Both the position numbers and the translations under genes were made by a program. From Pelomonas sp963992225 (GTDB taxonomy: Bacteria; Pseudomonadota; Gammaproteobacteria; Burkholderiales; Burkholderiaceae_C): 15,701 bases of DNA. The stretch lies in the NCBI GenBank assembly GCA_963992225.1, contig CAXDTK010000112.1:1-15701 (forward strand), read 5' to 3'. Shown one piece after another: positions 1 through 5,932 of the stretch; the first letter of the stretch is position 1, and each line of letters opens with the position of its first letter. The notes beneath the pieces were generated by a model. That model was not told the DNA's origin and ran no database searches. It saw nothing but the letters and a program-made list of their open reading frames with translations.

Positions 1-1
1 C

Positions 2-208
2 TACGCGAACGCGCGCGGCGACGAGAAGACCATCACCATCAAGGGCATCGACGAATCCGACAGCCTGGGCGGCGAGGTCAGCTGGGTGTCGCCCATCGCC
101 CGCACGCTGCTGAAGGCGCGCGTGGGCGACGAGCTGCAGCTGGTCACGCCGGTGGGCGTGGAGAAGATCGAGGTCGTCGAGGTCAGCTACCCCGCGCCTT
201 CGGCCTGA
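2..208 (+). CDS. greB: Transcription elongation factor GreB, C-terminal part (5' end outside window)
   Basis: GreB rescues backtracked RNA polymerase by stimulating cleavage of the nascent RNA 3' end in the secondary channel. Only the last 68 codons are visible, reading from base 2 to the TGA at 206-208. The translation contains ITIKGIDESDSLGGEVSWVS followed by PIARTLLKARVGDE, the FKBP-like C-terminal domain of Gre factors. The run SWVSPIARxLLKARVGD fits GreB better than GreA. The acidic coiled-coil tip lies upstream of the window and cannot be checked. The gene runs towards the Sel1 gene, and their 3' ends overlap by 26 bp. In many Burkholderiales greB lies near spoT; here a receptor/Sel1 pair sits between them. 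Confidence 0.9.
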   Translation, partial: YANARGDEKTITIKGIDESDSLGGEVSWVSPIARTLLKARVGDELQLVTPVGVEKIEVVEVSYPAPSA

Positions 209-1829
209 GCATGGCGTCCGCGCGTGCCCGGTCCTCGGGCGACAGCCGCGGCGCCAGTGCGGCCAGCGCCGCCTGGGCCTGCGGGTGGCCGACGGCCTGG
301 CACAGGCTCAGCCAGGCATGGGCGCTGGCCAGGTCCTGCGCACCGCCCTGGCCCTGGGCCAGCATGACCGCCAGGTTGAACATCGCGTCCGGCTGGCGCC
401 GCTGGGCGGCGGCCTGGAACAGCTTGCGCGCGGTGGCCAGGTCCTGCGCCACCACCTCGCCGCGGTAGAAGTAGGTGGCCAGCGCGTTCTGGGCGTCGGC
501 ATGGCCCTTGAGCGCGGCGTCCTTGTAGAGCACCACGGCGCGCTCGGGCGCGGCGGGCACGCCTTCGCCGAGGTCCAGCATGCGGGCGGCCGCGTAGGTC
601 GCCTCCAGGTGGCCGGCCTTGGCCGCCGCGCCGTAGTAGGCGCCGGCGCGCGGCAGGTCCAGCGGGATGCCTTCGGGCTGGCCGGGCAGGCGGTGGTGGT
701 ACAGCTGGCCCAGCATGAACAGCGCGGGCACATGGCCGGCCCCGGCCGCGGCCTGCAGCCGGGCCAGCGCCTGGCCGGCGTCGCGTGGCGCACCGACGCC
801 GTTGAGGTGGGCCTGTGCCAGCAGCGTGCCCGCCGGCTCGAAGCCGTAGTCCAGCGCCTTGCGCCACCACTGGTAGGCCTGGGCCGGGTCACGCGGCGTG
901 CCCTGGCCGGTCAGGTGGATGCGCGCCAGCAGCAGCGCGGCGTCGACACGGGTGTTGATCAGGTCGGGCTTGGCGGGGTCGAAGCGCAGCCGGTCGCCGA
1001 CCGGGTCGTAGCGCGCGTCGGTCACCTGGCGCAGCCATTCAACGGCCTTGGGCGTGCTGGCCGGGGTGCCCAGGCCCAGCAGGTGCAGGCGGCCCAGCAT
1101 CAGCGCGGCCTCCTCGTAGCCGAGCTTGCGCCAGCCTTCCTCGAAGCGCGCACGCGCCTCGGTGTAGCGGCCCGCCTCGTAGGCCTCGAAGCCCTGGGTC
1201 AGCGACTTGTCCTTGCGGGCGATCCAGTGGCGGCCGGCGGCGAAGCGGCGGTCGCTGCCGGCGCAGGCCACCGACGGCGCCAGCGGGTCTGCCGTCGAGC
1301 CCGTGTCGCCCCGGCTCTCGGCCAGCGCGCTGCCGACCGCTGCGGTCTTGGCGTTGCCCTCGGGGCTGAGGTCGCTGAAGCGCTCGGCCTCGTTGGACGG
1401 GCTGTCGCCCAGGCCGAAGTCGCGCAGGTAGGCCAGCGTGACCTCGTCCTCGGCGGCCGAGTAGCCGCTCATGAAGCCGCAGGACGAGGCGTACTGGCGC
1501 GACAGCAGCTTGTTCTTGGCGGCGGTGACGAGGGACGGGTCGACCGCCCCGCTGCGCTGGCCGGTGACCTGGACGGCGTCGAGCGTGTTGGGTGCGCTGG
1601 CGGCGGCCTGCTGGGCGGCAGCCGGCAGGGGCAGAGCCATCAGCAGCGCCAGGGCGCACCCGCTCGCGCGGCGGCGCGCTCGACTTGCGGGCCGTGCGCC
1701 GGGCCGCTCCCCAGCCGGCCCGCGCTGGCGATGTGCTCGCGGCTCGACGCCGCGAGCATCGCCGTCCCCTCGGGGGACCGGCTGGGCGCGCCCGCGTCCA
1801 GCGGGGCGGAACCAGACGAGCGGCCTCAT
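183..1829 (-). CDS. Secreted Sel1-repeat (SLR/TPR-like) protein next to TonB receptor
   Basis: This probable periplasmic protein is built from about seven Sel1-like helical repeats, a scaffold for protein-protein contacts; no catalytic motif is seen. Repeats can be read as ALMLGRLHLLGLGTP, ALLLARIHLTGQGTPRDPAQA, TLLAQAHLNGVGAPRDAGQA, MLGQLYHH, AARMLDLGEGVP, LATYFYRGEVVAQD and LAVMLAQGQGGAQD. A signal peptide is visible (RRRASGCALALLMALPLPAAA, then QQ). It is followed by NTLDAVQVTGQR, which resembles the segment just before the plug of TonB receptors. The start is uncertain. The ATG at 1829 lies 1 nt after the receptor stop and is the first start outside the receptor, but the next ~55 codons read through an inverted repeat and are R/P/G-rich. 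The next in-frame ATG (1640) would cut the signal peptide short. From 1829 the protein is 548 aa. Co-transcription with the receptor is likely. Its 3' end overlaps greB by 26 bp. Confidence 0.8.
   Translation of the reverse strand: MRPLVWFRPAGRGRAQPVPRGDGDARGVEPRAHRQRGPAGERPGARPASRARRRASGCALALLMALPLPAAAQQAAASAPNTLDAVQVTGQRSGAVDPSLVTAAKNKLLSRQYASSCGFMSGYSAAEDEVTLAYLRDFGLGDSPSNEAERFSDLSPEGNAKTAAVGSALAESRGDTGSTADPLAPSVACAGSDRRFAAGRHWIARKDKSLTQGFEAYEAGRYTEARARFEEGWRKLGYEEAALMLGRLHLLGLGTPASTPKAVEWLRQVTDARYDPVGDRLRFDPAKPDLINTRVDAALLLARIHLTGQGTPRDPAQAYQWWRKALDYGFEPAGTLLAQAHLNGVGAPRDAGQALARLQAAAGAGHVPALFMLGQLYHHRLPGQPEGIPLDLPRAGAYYGAAAKAGHLEATYAAARMLDLGEGVPAAPERAVVLYKDAALKGHADAQNALATYFYRGEVVAQDLATARKLFQAAAQRRQPDAMFNLAVMLAQGQGGAQDLASAHAWLSLCQAVGHPQAQAALAALAPRLSPEDRARADAMLRPKARGS
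1710..1786. repeat. Nested inverted repeat (REP/palindromic-element-like)
   Basis: Outer arms 1710-1718 (CCCAGCCGG) and 1778-1786 (CCGGCTGGG) are perfect complements. Inner arms 1727-1742 and 1750-1763 pair except for a two-base bulge, around the loop CTCGACG. A third small hairpin, GTCCCC-TCG-GGGGAC, occupies 1764-1778. This forms a strong compound structure of about 77 nt between the receptor stop (1831) and the Sel1 signal-peptide codons. There is no T-run, so it is not a classic intrinsic terminator. It looks like a dispersed intergenic palindrome. It may stabilise the receptor mRNA 3' end or dampen Sel1 expression; both roles are inference. Confidence 0.65.
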
Positions 1830-1830
1830 A

Positions 1831-4800
1831 TCAGCGCGGGCTGCGGATCGTGAAGCCCACCATGTAGCGGCGGCCGTTGTAGTTGTCGCCGTAGATGCTG
1901 GGGATGCCGTCGGCGTAGTCCTGGTAGCCACCGGTGGTGGACATGGTGCGCTCGCCGGTCAGGTTGCGCACGTCGGCAAAGAGCTCCAGGCCGTTCTTGA
2001 AGCGGTAGGAGACCTTGGCGTCGACGAAGGCGGTGCGGTTGCCGAAGATGGGCGCGCCGGGGTTGTAGGGCAGGCGCACGTTGGGCACCAGCACCGCCGG
2101 GTAGTTGTTGACGCCCAGGCCGCTGGTGCCGCTGTTGGGCGAGAAGGCGAACAGGCGCTCGCCCACCACCTGCATCGCCACGCGGGCCTGGAAGCCGCCG
2201 TCGTCGTACCACAGCGAGGCGTTGTACGAGTACTTCGGCTCGCCGAACGGCGGCAGCGTGTCGCCGCTGATCAGGTCGCGCATGGCCAGCTGCTGCGTCG
2301 ACTTGGCCTTGGTGTAGTTGGCGTCGAAGCCGGTGTAGCGCAGGAACCAGGGCAGGAAGGTGAACGCCGTCTTCATGCCGAACTCGATGCCGCGGCGGGT
2401 CGAGGCGGGCTGGTTGTCCCACTGGTTGAGCGAATACTCGACGTCGGACAGCGGGCGGCCGGTGGCCGGGTCCACGGCCGAGCTGCTGCCGAACACCTTC
2501 ACGTCCTGCAGGTTGCGGATCAGCGTGGGCGCGCCGATCAGGCCGCGCTGGCGGTAGTAGGCCGCCGAGAACATGGTGTCGCGGTTGGGGAACCATTCCA
2601 CCGACAGGTTGTGGTTCACGTTGGTCTGCGGCTTCAGCGCCGGGTTGCCGAACGTGCCGGAGCAGCCCTGGTCGTTGGTCGAGCCGTCCGGGTCGCTCGC
2701 GCTGTCTTCCTCGGTGATCTGGCTCAGCGTGCAGGTGCCGGAGGGCAACAGCTTGGACACCGGCGGGCGGGCCACCGTCTTGCCCACGCTGTAGCGCAGC
2801 ACCAGCTTGTCGGCGACCGGCCACAGCGCCAGGTTCAGCGAAGGCAGCACGTCGGTGCTGCTGTCCTGGATGGAGGTGTTCTGGCTCAGCGTGCTGAGCA
2901 CGAAGCCGGCGGCATTGGTGGGGTCGGCCGGGTTGAAGGAGGAGGTCTTGCGGATGGAGCGGAAGGTCATGTAGCCCGTGCCCTGCACGTCGGTCTTGAC
3001 GACGCGCACGCCGAAGTTGCCCGACAGCTCCATGCCGAACGGCAGCGACCAGTTCGTGAACGGCACGCGGTCGACCTCAAAGTCCGTCATCAGGTAGGCG
3101 GCCTGCGACTTCTCGCTGAACTTGGTCACCGGCATGTCATAGACCTTGCCGTCGCTGGCCGTGCAGCTGCGGAAGCAGTCCAGCCGCACCGGCACGCCGG
3201 CCAGCTGGAACAGCTTGTCGATGTCGAGCTGGTGCCAGCCGTTGATCAGCGTGGACGGGCGGTCCTTGGCGCCGGCGTAGAACTGGCCGGCGGGCGCCAG
3301 CGTCATGGTCTGGCGCACCAGCTCCTCGTACTGCGCGCGGCTCAGCGTGGTGGTGCCGGCCGCGACGCCGCCGATGCCGCTGTTGAGCTGGTTGTTGGGC
3401 ACGTAGCCCGCGGGGGCGCAGGGCTGGCCGCCAGCGGCCAGCGAGCCGGGGGTGTTCTCGCAGCCGACGACGTTCCAGCGCGTGTTGACCTGCGGCATGT
3501 AGACGCCGGGCACGAAGCCGGCCGTGCCGAAGGTGCCGATGGGTTCCTTGATGGTGCCGCCGGCGCCGTTGTAGAACGCGCCGCCGGTGTCGCGGTAGTT
3601 CAGGCCGCCCTTCAGCGAGGTCAGGAAGGGCACCTTGTCGACCAGGTTGTAGGCCAGGTCCAGCTTGCCGGTCTTCTCGGTGCTGTCGGTGTCGAAGGAG
3701 CGGATGACCTGCAGCAGCGTGTTGTTGGTGTACTGGGCGCGTTGCGCGGCCGTGTAGGCCGGCACCGAGACCGGGTTCACGTTGGAGGCCGCGAAGGCCG
3801 CCGATTGCACGGCCGGGTTCAGCGTCGCGTAGGCCGGGAAGTTCAGCTGGTCGTTGGTGCTGCCATTGGGCAAGGTGAATGACCAGAAGCCGTTGGGCTG
3901 CAGCGCGAAGTTGCCGACGCCGTAGTTGTAGCTGAACGAGGCGCGGCGGTCGTAGCGCATCGCGGTGGACTGGGTCGAGCCGCCCATGAACTGGGCCTTG
4001 AGGCGCCCGTCGTTGTACTCGCCGCCGGCGATCAGCGTCTTCGAGTCGGTGTCGATGGTGCTGAAGATGGTGTCGGTGCCGTAGAAGCCGTTGTTGGTCG
4101 AGTAGCTGGTGACGTGGTGGCTGGCGTCCACCGTGTAGCCGGGCAGCACGTTGGTCGTCGTACCCAGCACCAGTGGCGCATTGGCGGCGCGCCAGCTGTA
4201 GCTGCCGGGCAGCAGCGAGGCGACGGCCGTGGAGGCCGGGTTCAGCGTGCGGACGTTGGTGGTGGTGTTGTCGGTGAAGGTGCCGGCCGGGTTGACCAGC
4301 ACGGCGCTGCCGACGCCCAGGAAGCCGACGATGTCGTCCACATGGCGCGTCGCGCCGCTGTACTTGCCGTAGACGGTCAGGTTGTCGTTGACCTTGAAGT
4401 CCAGCCGGATGTCGCCGCTCTTGCGCACGTCGTCCTGGCCGCGCAGGTTGTAGCGGAAGCCGGCCGAATGCGACGGCGCGTAGTCGTTCCACTGGTTCAG
4501 GCAGGTCAGCTGCTCGTTCTGGCGCTGCGTGTAGGCAAGGTTGCGGTTGGCCGTGGTGTTGATCGCGTTGATCTGCGCCGTCGTCAGATTGGGGAAGGCG
4601 GTGAAGCAGTCCGCCTTGGTGGCGGCGGCGGCCGACTTGGTGACCAGCTCCGTGGGCGTGGCCGCGTTGAAGAAGCCACCGGCCGTCAGCGGCGAGGCCA
4701 GCAGCGTCGAGTTGATGGTGTCGCCGTACAGCGTGCTCGGGTTGAAGGTGAAGGTCTTCTCGGGCGAGTTGTCGAAGTCCGCCTGCCGCACCAGGCCCTG

Positions 4801-5592
4801 CTGGTTGTTGCTGCCCCCCTGCGTGATGGAGTGCATCTCGCTCTTGTAGCGCGAGTAGTTCAGGTTGGTGATGACGCCCAGTCGCTTGTCCAGGAACTTG
4901 TCGGCCAGCACCAGGTTGTAGTTGGGCGTGGTCTTCTTGATCAGCGAGCTCTGCGTGGCCGCGGCGCGCAGCGAGTAGTAGGGCTTGTCGAAGTCCAGGC
5001 CGGTGCGGGTCTGGATGATGATGCCGCCGCCCAGCGAGCCCTCGGTCATCGCGGCCGTCGAGCCCTTGATGATGTCCACGCTCTTGATCAGGTCGGAGGA
5101 CAGCTCGCGGAACTCGGTGCCGCGGCCGTCGCCGCCGCCCAGCAGGTCGGTGCCGGCGCCGGAGCGCACGCCCATGCCGTCCAGCTCGACGCGCGTGAGT
5201 TCCGGCCCGTTACCGCGGATGGACACGTTCACGCCCTCGCCGAAGTCGCCGCGGTCCAGCGCCACGCCGGCGATGCGGGAGATGGCCTCGCCGATGTTGC
5301 GGTCGGGGAAGGCGCCCACGTCCTCGGCCACGATGGAGTCCTGCGCCGTGGCCGCGTTCTTCTTGCGGTTGATGGCCGACTGCTGCGACTGCCGCGTGCC
5401 CACCACCAGCACGGTCTCCAGCTCGTTGACCGGCGCCTTGGGCTTGGCCTCGGCCGGCTTGGCGGCCGGCGCGGGCGTGGGCTCGGTGCTGCTCTGCTGG
5501 GCCCAGGCCTCATGGGCCATCAGGGCCAGGGCGAGGGAGGCGGCGGTGGCGATCTGGTCACGCCGCAGCGCGGGTTTGCTGGTGGGGGTCAC
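1831..5592 (-). CDS. TonB-dependent outer-membrane receptor (Caulobacter/Xanthomonas type)
   Basis: This is an outer-membrane beta-barrel receptor that imports a ligand using TonB/ExbBD energy. The GTG start at 5592 is chosen because GGAG lies 6 nt upstream and a signal peptide follows at once (TAASLALALMAHEAWA, then QQSS), giving 1253 aa. After a P/A/K linker comes NELETVLVVGTR (about residues 57-67). The plug domain (about 75-195) contains AEDVGAFPDRNIGEAISRIA, SIRGNGPELTRVELDGM and KSVDIIKGSTAAMTEGSLGG, the pattern of the large Caulobacter/Xanthomonas receptor class. The barrel ends in ELFADVRNLTGER and YMVGFTIRSPR; the last residue is Arg, not the usual aromatic. Loops contain four close cysteine pairs. 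The long upstream frame (to 5820) looks non-coding. The Sel1 gene follows 1 nt after the stop. The substrate is unknown: no sugar-, siderophore- or cobalamin-specific neighbour is present. Confidence 0.93.
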   Translation of the reverse strand: MTPTSKPALRRDQIATAASLALALMAHEAWAQQSSTEPTPAPAAKPAEAKPKAPVNELETVLVVGTRQSQQSAINRKKNAATAQDSIVAEDVGAFPDRNIGEAISRIAGVALDRGDFGEGVNVSIRGNGPELTRVELDGMGVRSGAGTDLLGGGDGRGTEFRELSSDLIKSVDIIKGSTAAMTEGSLGGGIIIQTRTGLDFDKPYYSLRAAATQSSLIKKTTPNYNLVLADKFLDKRLGVITNLNYSRYKSEMHSITQGGSNNQQGLVRQADFDNSPEKTFTFNPSTLYGDTINSTLLASPLTAGGFFNAATPTELVTKSAAAATKADCFTAFPNLTTAQINAINTTANRNLAYTQRQNEQLTCLNQWNDYAPSHSAGFRYNLRGQDDVRKSGDIRLDFKVNDNLTVYGKYSGATRHVDDIVGFLGVGSAVLVNPAGTFTDNTTTNVRTLNPASTAVASLLPGSYSWRAANAPLVLGTTTNVLPGYTVDASHHVTSYSTNNGFYGTDTIFSTIDTDSKTLIAGGEYNDGRLKAQFMGGSTQSTAMRYDRRASFSYNYGVGNFALQPNGFWSFTLPNGSTNDQLNFPAYATLNPAVQSAAFAASNVNPVSVPAYTAAQRAQYTNNTLLQVIRSFDTDSTEKTGKLDLAYNLVDKVPFLTSLKGGLNYRDTGGAFYNGAGGTIKEPIGTFGTAGFVPGVYMPQVNTRWNVVGCENTPGSLAAGGQPCAPAGYVPNNQLNSGIGGVAAGTTTLSRAQYEELVRQTMTLAPAGQFYAGAKDRPSTLINGWHQLDIDKLFQLAGVPVRLDCFRSCTASDGKVYDMPVTKFSEKSQAAYLMTDFEVDRVPFTNWSLPFGMELSGNFGVRVVKTDVQGTGYMTFRSIRKTSSFNPADPTNAAGFVLSTLSQNTSIQDSSTDVLPSLNLALWPVADKLVLRYSVGKTVARPPVSKLLPSGTCTLSQITEEDSASDPDGSTNDQGCSGTFGNPALKPQTNVNHNLSVEWFPNRDTMFSAAYYRQRGLIGAPTLIRNLQDVKVFGSSSAVDPATGRPLSDVEYSLNQWDNQPASTRRGIEFGMKTAFTFLPWFLRYTGFDANYTKAKSTQQLAMRDLISGDTLPPFGEPKYSYNASLWYDDGGFQARVAMQVVGERLFAFSPNSGTSGLGVNNYPAVLVPNVRLPYNPGAPIFGNRTAFVDAKVSYRFKNGLELFADVRNLTGERTMSTTGGYQDYADGIPSIYGDNYNGRRYMVGFTIRSPR

Positions 5593-5598
5593 GTGGGT

Positions 5599-5602
5599 CT
5601 CC
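5599..5602 (-). promoter_or_regulatory. Ribosome binding site deciding the receptor GTG start
   Basis: On the minus strand GGAG is followed by a 6-nt spacer (ACCCAC) and then GTG at 5592. The signal peptide begins directly after it, so this site is preferred over upstream in-frame ATGs at 5688 and 5820. Confidence 0.7.
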
Positions 5603-5853
5603 GCAAGCCGGTCAGGGTCCGGCCATTCGTTGTTGTGAACGGGATGCCTGCGCAGCGGGCCGGTCCGGGGCAGTCCGGGGCGGCACATCTGCGCGGCGGA
5701 GAGCGCGTCGGGTCTCTCCACGGCAGGCGTTGACGCGGACCTTAAACAGCGAGTTACGAACAGAGAAATGCGTTTTGCGCGGCGAGCTATGTCGAAACGC
5801 GATACCGGGGCCGGAAACAATGGTTAACCCGTGGACGCGAACAGAAACACTCA

Positions 5854-5873
5854 CGCCGCTGAGCGGAGCGGCG
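5854..5873 (-). terminator. Possible terminator downstream of spoT
   Basis: CGCCGCT (5854-5860 region, read from the minus strand) pairs with AGCGGCG around a 6-nt loop, giving a 7-bp GC stem. On the minus strand it is followed by TGAGTGTTTCTG, which is only moderately T-rich. It lies about 60 nt past the spoT stop and just before the suggested receptor promoter, which is a sensible place for a terminator. Confidence 0.4.
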
Positions 5874-5884
5874 CGCGGGCCGGC

Positions 5885-5902
5885 GCGTTGACAGCGTTGA
5901 CA
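5885..5902. repeat. Tandem 9-bp repeat GCGTTGACA x2
   Basis: GCGTTGACA occurs at 5885-5893 and again at 5894-5902, directly adjacent. Each unit contains TTGACA on the plus strand, but no matching -10 element or plus-strand gene follows. A partial third copy (GCGTTGAC) lies at 5727-5734 nearer the receptor gene. It could be a binding site for a regulator or chance. Confidence 0.5.
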
Positions 5903-5932
5903 AGGGCGGCCAGCGGCGCGCCCGGGCCGGGG

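Larger units (their letters stand above)
5593..5932 (-). promoter_or_regulatory. Intergenic region with probable receptor promoter
   Basis: This 340-bp gap separates the spoT stop from the receptor start and is locally AT-richer at about 5735-5835. On the minus strand a weak sigma70-like pair can be read: TTAACC at 5827-5822 and TATCGC at 5804-5799, separated by 17 bp. That would leave a leader of roughly 200 nt. Matches to consensus are only partial (about 4/6 and 3/6), so this is a suggestion. The octamer GCGTTGAC (+ strand) occurs three times, at 5727, 5885 and 5894. No riboswitch or small RNA is recognised. Confidence 0.3.

Noticed and set aside
1471..3882. Very long plus-strand open frame (803 codons) opposite the receptor, and others at 285-1853, 4114-5733, 5831-8212 and 9210-11483
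   Set aside because: These lie antisense to well-supported genes, give low-complexity A/G/R/V/Q/H-rich translations without recognisable domains, and are the usual by-product of very high GC.
5593..5820. 76-codon N-terminal extension of the receptor to an upstream ATG
   Set aside because: It would place a non-hydrophobic, unrelated stretch before the signal peptide; GTG at 5592 has a good GGAG site and starts directly at the signal peptide.
5885..5902. Two consensus TTGACA boxes on the plus strand as a promoter
   Set aside because: No -10-like sequence follows at proper spacing and the only downstream DNA on that strand is antisense to spoT.
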